Shown here piece after piece: positions 55,501-64,000 of a stretch of DNA of 64,000 bases. The DNA is taken from NCBI GenBank assembly GCA_937129365.1, contig CAKZNB010000005.1:251021-315020 (forward strand), written 5' to 3'. How positions within the stretch are numbered: position 1 is the stretch's first letter; each line of letters starts with the position of its first letter. The translations under genes were made by a program, and so were the position numbers. The stretch is from an uncultured Flavobacteriales bacterium (lineage in GTDB: Bacteria > Bacteroidota > Bacteroidia > Flavobacteriales_D > CAJJDF01). The notes beneath the pieces are model-generated. The model made no database searches, was not told the DNA's origin, and saw nothing but the letters and a program-made list of their open reading frames with translations.

Positions 55501-55878
55501 ATGAACTTAAATCAAATAACTGTTTGCTGTGATAATATGAATGACTCAATTGAGTTTTATAAATCCTTGGGGCTCAAATTAATTGTTCACTCTGAAGATA
55601 GTTATTCAAGATTTCTTTGCCCCGATGGTGATAGCACATTTTCTATCCAACAAACTGATGTAAAGGAAAATATTGGAAAAACGAAAGTGTACTTTGAAGT
55701 AAAAAACCTTGATAATAAAGTAGAAGAATTAATTGCTAAAGGAATTAATTTTGATAAAAAACCTGAGGATATGCCTTGGTTATGGAGGGAAGCATATTTA
55801 AAAGATCCTTACGGGAATCAAATAATTTTGTATTTTGCAGGAGAAAATAGAATTAATCCTCCTTGGAAAATAAATTAA
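55501..55878 (+). CDS. VOC/glyoxalase-family protein
   Basis: A 125-residue single-domain VOC protein ('NQITVCCDNMNDSIEFYKSLGL' and 'AYLKDPYGNQIILYFAG'). It resembles glyoxalase/bleomycin-resistance members. Substrate unknown. 4-base gap to the SRPBCC gene. Confidence 0.85.
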   Translation: MNLNQITVCCDNMNDSIEFYKSLGLKLIVHSEDSYSRFLCPDGDSTFSIQQTDVKENIGKTKVYFEVKNLDNKVEELIAKGINFDKKPEDMPWLWREAYLKDPYGNQIILYFAGENRINPPWKIN

Positions 55879-55882
55879 TATC

Positions 55883-56317
55883 ATGAAGTATACTGTAAGC
55901 ACAATTATCAATAAACCCATAGATGTAGTAGTTGAACTATTTGATAATGAAGAAAATATGTTTGAATGGATGGAAGGACTAAAATCGGTTGATCATCTTG
56001 AAGGAGAAAAAGGAAAAGCAGGTGCTAAAAGCATGATGAAGTTTGAATTAGGGAAGCGAAAAATGGAAATAGTTGAAACAATTCTTGAAAGTAATTTACC
56101 AGAAAGAATGGTAACTACTTATGCCTCTAAAGGGGTTAATAATATTATTTTTACTAAAATGGAAGCTCAGAGTGACAATACTACTAAATATATAGCTGAA
56201 CAAGAGTTCAAATTTAAAGGATTGATGAAATTAATGGGTTGGTTAATGCCAGGTGCATTTAAGAAACAATCTCAGAAATACTTGGAGGATTTTAAAAAAT
56301 TTGCTGAGAGCAATTAA
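55883..56317 (+). CDS. SRPBCC/START-like protein
   Basis: A 144-residue ligand-binding-fold protein ('YTVSTIINKPIDVVVELFDN' and a C-terminal long helix). Members bind lipids or hydrophobic ligands. Likely co-transcribed with the VOC gene. Confidence 0.8.
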   Translation: MKYTVSTIINKPIDVVVELFDNEENMFEWMEGLKSVDHLEGEKGKAGAKSMMKFELGKRKMEIVETILESNLPERMVTTYASKGVNNIIFTKMEAQSDNTTKYIAEQEFKFKGLMKLMGWLMPGAFKKQSQKYLEDFKKFAESN

Positions 56318-57307
56318 TTACCTCACCAAAAATCTCAGTGTTAATTCAAATGCACCAATAGTACTTGTTGCTTGACTTAACTGGGATATATTGGCGTCAT
56401 AACTTACTCCAAATTGAAAGTTGTCGTAATTCATATTAAAAGTAGGGATTATGGCATCACTTGGTAATCTATAATAACCGCCTACAGAAAAATCAAGTTT
56501 ATCGTAATAGCCAGTATACTTACTCTCTTCTCTTAAGATAACTTTATACAAGGCTCCAAAAACAAGCTCTCTTTCGTTTCCTTTTATCTGATAACTAAAT
56601 GCTGGTTCTATCTCATACACATTGTAATCCAATACAAATATTGAACTACCAGTAATTGCTATTCTGTTATATTCAGGTTGATTGCTATAATAATCTAGAG
56701 GTGAAGAAGCTATATGATACATAGATACTCCAAAATCAACTTTAGTAAATGTCATGGAAAAGCGGTTGTATGCTCTTGCATCATAGTTCCATGCTAATCC
56801 TGCACCAGCTCCATAATTCATAAATGGTTGAAAAAGAGGTTGCTCTCTTGATGGTAAATTTGGGTCAAATGCTTTTCCATTGTATTGATTTTTCCACTCT
56901 CCTTTAGATTCATCAATGCTGTGTTGGGTAACTCCAAATTGAACTCCAGCACTTAACCTACTAAACCTTGTGATTTTTTGATGATAAGCAACATTAGCTT
57001 CAGCTCTCAATTTTGTTAATCCAACATCACCAGCTTTATCTCTATTTACGATCAAACCTATTCCTAGTGCATTGTCATCCATTTTTATGCTGTAATCTGT
57101 AAATAGTCCAATAGTTTGGTATGCACTTCCCACTGTTGGCCATTGATTTCTATAGTGCAAGCCTCCACGATATACAGCATTAGTTCCTCCAGTTGAGGCT
57201 ATTGATGTATAAAAATTATTTAGTTGCAAATTACTAAAGTGCAGATCTTGAGCACTTAAATAATTAACAGAAATAAGTATTGCTATTAAAAATTTAAACT
57301 TTTTCAT
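56318..57307 (-). CDS. PorP/SprF-family T9SS membrane protein
   Basis: A 329-residue outer-membrane barrel, with a signal peptide ('NYLSAQDLHFSN') and the PorP/SprF N-terminus 'QLNNFYTSIASTG...YRNQWP'. SprF-type proteins are needed for the secretion or surface attachment of a partner cargo such as SprB. It sits 10 bases after the giant cargo gene in the same orientation. Confidence 0.9.
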   Translation of the reverse strand: MKKFKFLIAILISVNYLSAQDLHFSNLQLNNFYTSIASTGGTNAVYRGGLHYRNQWPTVGSAYQTIGLFTDYSIKMDDNALGIGLIVNRDKAGDVGLTKLRAEANVAYHQKITRFSRLSAGVQFGVTQHSIDESKGEWKNQYNGKAFDPNLPSREQPLFQPFMNYGAGAGLAWNYDARAYNRFSMTFTKVDFGVSMYHIASSPLDYYSNQPEYNRIAITGSSIFVLDYNVYEIEPAFSYQIKGNERELVFGALYKVILREESKYTGYYDKLDFSVGGYYRLPSDAIIPTFNMNYDNFQFGVSYDANISQLSQATSTIGAFELTLRFLVR

Positions 57308-57317
57308 AATACTAGTT

Positions 57318-60300
57318 TTATCTTCTAATTAATGTAACAGTTCCTTTTTGACTAAAAGTCTCCCCATCAACAAATGTTCCTTTTACATAATATACAAACA
57401 CATCAGGATTAGCTGGTTTTCCTTGGAAATTTCCATCCCATCCCACTGCCTGTGATCTTGATTCAAATATTAAGTTACCCCAACGGTTGTAGATAATTAG
57501 TTCTACTGTTTGGATTCCTGCTCCTTCTACTTGTAGCACATCATTTTCTCCATCTCCGTTTGGTGAAAAGATATTAGGTACAAATATATTATAATCACAG
57601 GTGTCACTGTTCAGGTTAATTAGAGAAACTGTTCTGCTATCTGTACAACCATTTACATCAACTACACTCAGAGTATAAGTGCCTGCTTTTAATCCTGCTT
57701 GGTCTTCTGTAACTGCTCCGTTGCTCCAAGTATAAGTTATTGGTGCTGTTCCTCCTGTTATAGTTACATCTATTGCTCCTACTCCTACATCACATTCGTC
57801 ATCAGTTATGGTTGCTACAATAGTAGGCGAAGAAAATACAGTTACTATTGCTGTATCTGTTACTCCACAAGGACCGGGTGCCGTATATGTAATTGTATAG
57901 ATGCCTGCCCCAAAAGTACTTGGATCAAAAAGTCCTGTTGTTGTATCAATTCCATTTCCTCCCCATTTACCTCCAAATGGAGTTGCTGTAAATCTTACGG
58001 GTGACGCATCTTCACACATATCCGTAGTAAATGTAATACTTGCAGGAGTTAATGAATTTATAGTAAGATTTGTTACAATAATTGAATCACAACCTAGTGT
58101 GGTTAAGAAAGTATCTCTATAAACTCCTGTTGCCCCATACGTATTTCCTCCAACCATTACTGTTTCACCAGCACACAAACTATATGTATTGGTTAAATTA
58201 GAAGATTGTCCTAATATTAAATTAGTTACTATAATACTATCACACCCATTTCCTGCCATTAAGGTGTCTCGGTATGTTCCCGAGGTAGTTACTGTTCCTC
58301 CTCCTGGTAAAGTATAGGTATCACAACCATTTGCAAGCACTGTAATGGATGATGACGGAGTAATGGTTAAATTAATTGTAAGTATACTATCGCATCCTGA
58401 GCTATTGGCTATAGTATCGTTATAGGTTCCTGAAGTTGTCCAAACTTTTCCGCTAGGGCTAGTGTAGCTCGCACATGCAGATGGACTTATTGTTGATGTA
58501 CTTCCTGTGCCAATGGTTAACGAGGTTGACAGAATACTATCACAACCGCCTACACTCATTAATGTGTCATTGTAAGTTCCTGATGTATAAACTGTTGTTC
58601 CGCTTGGTAGCATAAATGAATCACATGCAACAACAGTAGTGGAATTAAAACTAGAATTATTCACCACTAAATTTAATGAATATATAGAATCACATCCAGT
58701 ACTTGTAACTGTGTCTCTATAAATCCCAGTACTAGAGTATACTGTGCTTCTCCAAACTATTGAATCACAGACTGTATCTGTTATCGTATCTCTGAATATT
58801 GTTGATATTGTTACAGTTATATTCATCAAACTATCACAGCCTGCAGCATTGACTATCGTATCATTATATGCACCTGAAATTGTCCATATTTTTCCTGAAG
58901 GACTTATTACACTATCACAACCTGCTAATGGAAATGAGGATGAACTTGTATCATTTACAATTAAATTTAAAACAACAATACTATCACAACCAATAGTAGA
59001 AGGCAAAGTGTCTCGGTATGTTCCTGAGCCTGAATGTAACCCTCCTCCTGGCAAAGTATAAGAATCGGTTGCACAAATTGTATCAAAGAGGATTGTATCA
59101 TTAATAGGGAGAACTGTTACATTATAAGTAATAGTACTATCGCATGGTAAGATTGAAATAGTGTCAAAATAAGTACCCGTAATTTTGGCTATAGTTCCAC
59201 TCAATAATACAATTGAATCTCCAAAACATAATGTGGTGTCAACTGTACTTCTTTTAATTGTATCAACTTGTAAATTCAATACAAAAATACTGTCGCAAGC
59301 AGTAAAGACAGTGTCAGAATAAACTCCCGTAGAAGTTAATGTCATTCCTCTCCACACTCTACTTTCACATACAGTATCGGTAATAGTATCTCTGTATATT
59401 GGCGTTACAGTTAAGTTAATTTGAGTGATGCTATCACAAATTGCAGAATCTGCACTTACACCTCTTATTGCAATTTCATCCACTGCAAATCCTGGTGATG
59501 AACCTACTCCTCCATCTGTATTATTAAATCCAAATGCAAATCGTATTGTAGCTTGATTAGCAAAAGCGGGATCAACAACACTTACGGTACTCCATTGTGT
59601 TCCACCATTATTAAAGTTACCTCCTACTCTTGTCCAAGTTGTTCCGGAGTTGGTACTATAGTATAGTCTACCCCAAGAACCTCTACATAAATAATACATT
59701 TCAAAAGAAACGTAATCCATACCAACAGTTGAGATATCAGTTGACATTTTTGTGAAATTCAATCCATTCTGACCTCCTAGCAGAGTTATACTTCCATCAA
59801 TATAATTAGCATTTCTTATCGAAGGAAAAGAAAGAGTTGCTGTTCTTCGGTTATGAATATGTAAGTATTTACTTGTTGTACTTCCAGTTACAGCTGCATT
59901 TTGGTTCGGAGTAGCTGGTACTGGAGTTGTAAATACATTTCCTCCAGCATAATTATTATTTACTATCCAAGCATTGTCAGATGTACCAGGAGTAATAGCA
60001 TTGGTATCAGTAGTATTTAATAAAAATGTGTGAGTAGTACCTTCAAAATCTTCTGAGTACAATACATAACTTCCACTTGTTCCAAGTATCGTATCAAAGT
60101 AAGTTCCTGTTGTATTTATACTTGTACCATTACTTAATAGTAAAGAATCATCGTGACAAATGGTTGTATCAAGAGTTACAAAACTTGGTGTATCAATCAC
60201 TACATAAATTGAAATTATACTATCGCATCCCGATGATTTCAGCACAGTATCTTGATAGGCTCCCGTTGTTTTAAATATTTTTCCCGAAGGACTGATAAAA

Positions 60301-63300
60301 CTGTCACACATTGAGGTGATAATATTCGAATAGGTTGTGTAATTAACTGTTAAATAGTATTCTACTAAACTATCACAGCCTGCTCCATTTGGCATTGTAT
60401 CTCTGTAATACCCAGAATTTGTAAACACTTTTCCGCTCCCTGTTACTAAACTATCACAAACCGAAACAGTAATAATTGACCATGTACTTGTATCAATGGT
60501 TAGATTTGTGTTTACTACACTATCACAGCCTGCGGCTGCTCCTCCAATTATTGTGTCACTTACAGTTTGAGATGTATAATACCATGTTCCTCTTATTTGA
60601 GCACTGTCACAAGCAGTTACGGGTGGTAAATTATTAATTACGACTGAACTTATAGTCAAATTAAAAGTCATCAAACTATCACAACCAGCAGAGTTATTTA
60701 TTGTATCCAAGAAAGTTCCTGTTGTTCTCCATACTTTTCCTGATGGAGAGATTAAGCTATCGCAAGTTGTAATTGTTTGTATAGAAGAGCTTGTGTCATT
60801 TACTTGTAAATTGGTTATAATAATACTGTCGCATCCAGCAGAAGATACCAATGTGTCTCTATATGTTCCCGAAGCTGTTGGCATTCCTCCACCTGGAAGA
60901 GTATATCCTTGATCAGAACAAATGGTATCAAAAATTGTGGTATCATTAAATGGTAATACTGTTACATTGTATCTTACAATACTATCACAACCTGAACCAG
61001 AAACGGTATCTTGGCTTTCTATAGAAATTTCATCTACTGCATAAGCAGGATCAGTAACTGGTGTATTGGTATTATTAAATGCTACACCAAATCTTAATGT
61101 TGCTTGGTTATCAAATATTGCATTAGTAATTGTTGTATCCTTCCAAACCGAATCATTAAAGGCTCCCCCTACTTGAGTCCAAGTAGTACCAGAGTTTGTA
61201 CTGTAATAGACTCTACCATAAGACCCTTTGCACAAAAAGTACATGTTAAATGAAACATTAGATTTACCCACTGTACTTATATCAGATGTCATTCTAGAAA
61301 AGTTCATTCCATTTGTACCTCCAAAAGAGGAAAGACTGGCATCTAAATAATTACAGTTTACAATACCTGGTGTAGAATTGGCTTGAGCATATCTTGAATG
61401 AATATGTAAATATTTGCTATTAATATTACCCGTAATAGCAGCATTTTGGTTAGGTGTGTTAGGAATAGTAACAGGAATAATTCCTGCAACTAAAAATGTA
61501 CCTCCAGCATAACTGTTGTTAACAATCCAAGCATTATCAACTGTTCCTGGAGTTATACTACCTGCATCATTAGTATTTAACGTAAAACTATGAGTTGATC
61601 CTTCAAAATCTTCACTGTATAATATACTACTAACAACCATACTTCCTCCAGAAGTATCTGCTATAGTATCATAATAAGTTCCTGTGGTCTTTACTTTTGT
61701 ACCATTTAATAAAACTAATGAATCACCAAAACAAAGTGTAGTATCTATTACATTAGTTACAATAGTATCTACCACTAAGTTTAAAAAATAAATAGAATCA
61801 CATACTCCAAATATTGTATCACTATATAGTCCTGAATTTGTATATGTATTTCCTCTCCAAGAATATGTTTGACATGCAGAAGCAGTAATTGAATCAATAA
61901 ATTGAGGAGTAATGGCAAGATCAAACTTCAGAATACTATCACACCCATTTACATTAGTTAATGAATCAAAATAAATCCCAGTAGAAGTCCAAACTTGCCC
62001 TGATGGAGCAGTATAACTTCCGCAAGCTGAGTCTATAATCAAAAATTCTTGACTTAGCTTATGTACATAAGAATCATAATTACCTGCAGAAGTAAGGTTA
62101 AAAACTGAGGATTTAGGGTCGAAATCAGCTGTGTTTTGAAAACGTCCTGTACTGTGTATGTTGCCTTTTTTATCAACATCAATAGAACTACTTATTACCT
62201 GACCAGTACCTTTAATATCCTTTACCCATACAAAATTTCCTGATGCATCAAACTTAGTTATATAGACATCATTGGATCCCGCAGAGGTTAGATTATGAGT
62301 TCCTGCGCTCGGATCAAAATCAACAGTACCTTGATAGGTTCCAGTTAAATATACTTTGTTAAAGACATCTGTCTTTATAGAATATCCTACATCATAGGAT
62401 GTTGATCCTATTCCTCTTGCCCATACAAAATTTCCTGAAGCATCAAGTTTTGAAATAAATACATCATACTGTCCTGCACCGATTAGATTTGTAGTTCCTA
62501 CTCCTGGATCAAAATCTGTAGTTCCAACATACCAACCAGTGGTATAAACATTACCTTGACCATCTGTTATAATAGATTTTCCCTCATCGTTACCTGGACT
62601 TCCTATTCTCCTTGCCCATACAAAATTTCCTAGTGCATCCAACTTTAATATAAAAATATCTGTATTGACAGAGATTGAAGATGTTAAATTAAATACTCCA
62701 GCTCCTGGATTAAAATCAGCTGTACCATTAAAACTACCAGTTGTGTATGTATTTCCAGAAGGATCTACAGTCATTCCCCTTGTTTGCTCAGTATCTACTC
62801 CTCCAAAACTTTTAGCCCATACAAAATTTCCTAGTGCATCAAATTTAGATACAAAACCATCTATACTTCCAGCTGGAGTCAAATTAGTAACTCCTGGTCC
62901 TGGGTCAAAATCTGTAGCTGTCATACCTCCTAAGAAACCTGCAGTATATATATTTCCTGCAGCATCTAATCCTATTGATCTTCCTTCTAAAGTTCCACCT
63001 ACAGCATTTGCAAAGACAAAATTTCCTGTTCCATCAAGCTTTAAAATAAACATACCAGCTGACCCACCGTTTAGATTAAATGTGCCTGCATTAGGGTCAA
63101 AATCTACAGAAGAATTAAATCGTCCTGTAACAAAAATATCACCTAAATCATCTATTGCAATAGACATACCTCTATCTAATCCAGAACTACCAATTCTTTT
63201 TGCCCATACGAAATTTCCAGTAGCATCTAATTTTGAAATAAATATATCATCACTTCCTGCTGATGTTAAATTAAATACTCCTGCTCCAGGATCAAAATCA

Positions 63301-64000
63301 AAAGTCCCTTGAAAACTACCAACTGTATATACACTTCCATTAGCATCAGAAACAATAGAATTACCTATACCTGCACTAGTCCCCCCTAATCTTCTTGCCC
63401 ACTCAAATGCAATACTATCTCCAATAGAAGCTTGATTTATCGTAATAGTAATATTATAAATACTATCACAAGGTAATGCAGAAACGGTATCTGAATATAC
63501 TCCAGAAGTTTTATAGACTTTACCTGATGGTGAAACTACACTATCACACCCAGATAGATTAATATTTGTAATTGTTGGCGAAAGAATTGTAACACTATAT
63601 GACAAAATACTATCACATTTATACCTGTTAATTAAGGTGTCATTATGTGGCCCATTAGTTTTGATTACTTTTCCCGAAGGGGCAACAAAACTGTCACAAG
63701 CAGATATAATTTGAACTGGAGCTATTGTACTACTCGACAGAGTAAAACTATTTGTTTTAGAATTATTGGATGGATCAATATCAATATCACCTCCATTAAT
63801 AGTAATAGAATCTACTCTTGCAGTAAATGTATGAACTCCATTAGTAGAGGTAACTGATGGCAAAAAGAATGTATCACATTGTCCAGCTTGTAAATTTCCT
63901 GTCCAATTAAAATTAGTTTCTGCACCAGCATCTACTCTATATTTAATATCAAATGATGTAGCTGAATCAGTTGCTGAAGTATTACACACAACTATTTCAG
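57318..64000 (-). CDS. Giant T9SS type B cargo protein, 5' end outside window
   Basis: At least 2,226 codons, open at the right edge (the GTG at 63989 is internal Val). Order, in residues counted from that GTG: CARDB-like strand region (1-90), Cys repeats, a seven-blade SBBP-type beta-propeller (about 194-650), more Cys repeats, jelly-roll-like module 1 (about 778-995), Cys repeats, jelly-roll-like module 2 (about 1300-1515), Cys repeats to about 1960, Ig-like domains ('GTAPITYTWSNGAVT') and the gliding-type sorting domain at the end ('FVPNIFSPNGDGENDV', 'YNRWGNLIFES'). The protein should be exported by T9SS and held at the surface. PorP/SprF follows after 10 bases. The function, adhesion or motility, is inferred. 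Confidence 0.9.
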   Translation of the reverse strand, partial: EIVVCNTSATDSATSFDIKYRVDAGAETNFNWTGNLQAGQCDTFFLPSVTSTNGVHTFTARVDSITINGGDIDIDPSNNSKTNSFTLSSSTIAPVQIISACDSFVAPSGKVIKTNGPHNDTLINRYKCDSILSYSVTILSPTITNINLSGCDSVVSPSGKVYKTSGVYSDTVSALPCDSIYNITITINQASIGDSIAFEWARRLGGTSAGIGNSIVSDANGSVYTVGSFQGTFDFDPGAGVFNLTSAGSDDIFISKLDATGNFVWAKRIGSSGLDRGMSIAIDDLGDIFVTGRFNSSVDFDPNAGTFNLNGGSAGMFILKLDGTGNFVFANAVGGTLEGRSIGLDAAGNIYTAGFLGGMTATDFDPGPGVTNLTPAGSIDGFVSKFDALGNFVWAKSFGGVDTEQTRGMTVDPSGNTYTTGSFNGTADFNPGAGVFNLTSSISVNTDIFILKLDALGNFVWARRIGSPGNDEGKSIITDGQGNVYTTGWYVGTTDFDPGVGTTNLIGAGQYDVFISKLDASGNFVWARGIGSTSYDVGYSIKTDVFNKVYLTGTYQGTVDFDPSAGTHNLTSAGSNDVYITKFDASGNFVWVKDIKGTGQVISSSIDVDKKGNIHSTGRFQNTADFDPKSSVFNLTSAGNYDSYVHKLSQEFLIIDSACGSYTAPSGQVWTSTGIYFDSLTNVNGCDSILKFDLAITPQFIDSITASACQTYSWRGNTYTNSGLYSDTIFGVCDSIYFLNLVVDTIVTNVIDTTLCFGDSLVLLNGTKVKTTGTYYDTIADTSGGSMVVSSILYSEDFEGSTHSFTLNTNDAGSITPGTVDNAWIVNNSYAGGTFLVAGIIPVTIPNTPNQNAAITGNINSKYLHIHSRYAQANSTPGIVNCNYLDASLSSFGGTNGMNFSRMTSDISTVGKSNVSFNMYFLCKGSYGRVYYSTNSGTTWTQVGGAFNDSVWKDTTITNAIFDNQATLRFGVAFNNTNTPVTDPAYAVDEISIESQDTVSGSGCDSIVRYNVTVLPFNDTTIFDTICSDQGYTLPGGGMPTASGTYRDTLVSSAGCDSIIITNLQVNDTSSSIQTITTCDSLISPSGKVWRTTGTFLDTINNSAGCDSLMTFNLTISSVVINNLPPVTACDSAQIRGTWYYTSQTVSDTIIGGAAAGCDSVVNTNLTIDTSTWSIITVSVCDSLVTGSGKVFTNSGYYRDTMPNGAGCDSLVEYYLTVNYTTYSNIITSMCDSFISPSGKIFKTTGAYQDTVLKSSGCDSIISIYVVIDTPSFVTLDTTICHDDSLLLSNGTSINTTGTYFDTILGTSGSYVLYSEDFEGTTHTFLLNTTDTNAITPGTSDNAWIVNNNYAGGNVFTTPVPATPNQNAAVTGSTTSKYLHIHNRRTATLSFPSIRNANYIDGSITLLGGQNGLNFTKMSTDISTVGMDYVSFEMYYLCRGSWGRLYYSTNSGTTWTRVGGNFNNGGTQWSTVSVVDPAFANQATIRFAFGFNNTDGGVGSSPGFAVDEIAIRGVSADSAICDSITQINLTVTPIYRDTITDTVCESRVWRGMTLTSTGVYSDTVFTACDSIFVLNLQVDTIKRSTVDTTLCFGDSIVLLSGTIAKITGTYFDTISILPCDSTITYNVTVLPINDTILFDTICATDSYTLPGGGLHSGSGTYRDTLPSTIGCDSIVVLNLIVNDTSSSSFPLAGCDSVISPSGKIWTISGAYNDTIVNAAGCDSLMNITVTISTIFRDTITDTVCDSIVWRSTVYSSTGIYRDTVTSTGCDSIYSLNLVVNNSSFNSTTVVACDSFMLPSGTTVYTSGTYNDTLMSVGGCDSILSTSLTIGTGSTSTISPSACASYTSPSGKVWTTSGTYNDTIANSSGCDSILTINLTITPSSSITVLANGCDTYTLPGGGTVTTSGTYRDTLMAGNGCDSIIVTNLILGQSSNLTNTYSLCAGETVMVGGNTYGATGVYRDTFLTTLGCDSIIVTNLTINSLTPASITFTTDMCEDASPVRFTATPFGGKWGGNGIDTTTGLFDPSTFGAGIYTITYTAPGPCGVTDTAIVTVFSSPTIVATITDDECDVGVGAIDVTITGGTAPITYTWSNGAVTEDQAGLKAGTYTLSVVDVNGCTDSRTVSLINLNSDTCDYNIFVPNIFSPNGDGENDVLQVEGAGIQTVELIIYNRWGNLIFESRSQAVGWDGNFQGKPANPDVFVYYVKGTFVDGETFSQKGTVTLIRR
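59445..60085 (-). repeat. Jelly-roll-like module 2 nested inside a Cys repeat
   Basis: Module from 'YSEDFEGTTHTF' to 'FAVDEIAIRG'. Same insertion position: repeat breaks at 'TTGTYFDTILGTSGS' and resumes at 'ICDSITQINLTV'. Shared landmarks with module 1: 'DNAWIVNN', 'KYLHIH', 'GRLYYSTNSGTTW'. Confidence 0.75.
61005..61655 (-). repeat. Jelly-roll-like module 1 nested inside a Cys repeat
   Basis: Module of about 215 residues from 'YSEDFEGSTHSF' to 'YAVDEISIES'. The Cys repeat before it runs 'TTGTYYDTIADTSGG' and resumes at 'GCDSIVRYNVTV' after it. Similar to module 2 at 59445-60085. Confidence 0.75.
62040..63410 (-). repeat. Seven tandem beta-propeller (SBBP-type) repeats within the giant gene
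   Basis: Seven copies of about 65 residues begin with a 'FVWAKRIG'-like start ('FEWARR' in copy 1), then 'VYTTGSF', 'DFDPGAG', 'LTSAG' and '...KLDA.G'. Seven copies fit a single closed seven-bladed propeller. Copy 3 is 'FVFANAVGG', the most divergent start. Confidence 0.85.

Noticed and set aside
57318-62000. Regularly spaced repeats suggestive of a CRISPR array
   Set aside because: Repeat period follows codons and protein units of 45-60 residues, repeats are degenerate, and the frame is open throughout.
62665-63312. Long plus-strand open frame of 215 codons inside the giant gene
   Set aside because: Mirror of the repeated propeller blades; Pro/Lys/Ser-rich composition follows from the complementary codons, so it is a shadow frame.
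1-64000. tRNA, rRNA, transposase, phage or toxin-antitoxin genes
   Set aside because: None seen on reading both strands. This was a visual search, so a degenerate tRNA or small RNA could have been missed.

Overview
The window reads as chromosomal DNA of a Bacteroidota bacterium, most likely a member of the Flavobacteriales. The evidence is: AT-rich sequence; many starts preceded by the Bacteroidota -7 box TAnnTTTG and no obvious Shine-Dalgarno sequences; type IX secretion (T9SS) cargo with gliding-type (type B) C-terminal sorting domains and a PorP/SprF partner; a bacillithiol gene (bshA); an S46 dipeptidyl peptidase; a transketolase split into two polypeptides; and DUF4249, DUF4159 and DUF3667 proteins. 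Genes are dense on both strands. No tRNA, rRNA, CRISPR array, transposase or integrase was seen, and no gene-free stretch exceeds 300 bases.

Layout. 1-5.2 kb: a small Lys-rich secreted protein, pirin, menB, msrA, a SulP transporter. 5.3-9 kb: bshA-trmH, a THX/Rho_N fusion, a metal-receptor-like protein and a membrane protein. 8.9-16.8 kb: RhlE-type helicase, tandem paralogous outer-membrane barrels, a DUF4159/cyclophilin block divergent from an MFS-methyltransferase-phosphoribosyltransferase operon, then ApbE, DUF2752, a CCC-motif-type protein and cmk. 18-23 kb: a B12-type radical SAM protein, a two-gene insert (DUF4265-like plus HAD) ending in an attC-like hairpin, and an SDR-DUF2867 protein. 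23-27.5 kb: the two transketolase halves with a VWA protein between them, then truA. 27.5-31.4 kb: two very small proteins, a PKD/T9SS-B protein, rplU-rpmA and a Cys-rich secreted protein. 31.4-35.4 kb: a tightly overlapping operon (ftsE-like, SDR, miaA, alkB-like, HExxH protein). 35.5-41 kb: ddl, a DUF4249 lipoprotein, a secreted GATase-like protein, dnaB. 41-45 kb: a metal-homeostasis operon (DtxR/MntR-type regulator, ZIP transporter, TonB receptor) behind a perfect palindrome. 45-53 kb: transaldolase/FSA, Sua5/YrdC, DUF3667, OsmC, a GT87-like enzyme, lycopene cyclase, a sterol-glucosyltransferase-like enzyme and a Cys-cluster protein. 53-64 kb: S46 peptidase, VOC and SRPBCC proteins, PorP/SprF, and a giant T9SS-B cargo protein that runs off the right edge.

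The most unusual items are: the attC-like hairpin bounding a two-gene insert; the architecture of the giant surface protein (a predicted seven-blade propeller, many Cys repeats, and two jelly-roll-like modules each nested inside a Cys repeat); two -7 boxes exactly 4 nt before start codons, which imply leaderless mRNAs; the ribosomal-protein THX fused to a Rho_N/SAP-like domain; and a dispersed family of palindromic intergenic repeats. Most of the rest is ordinary flavobacterial housekeeping.
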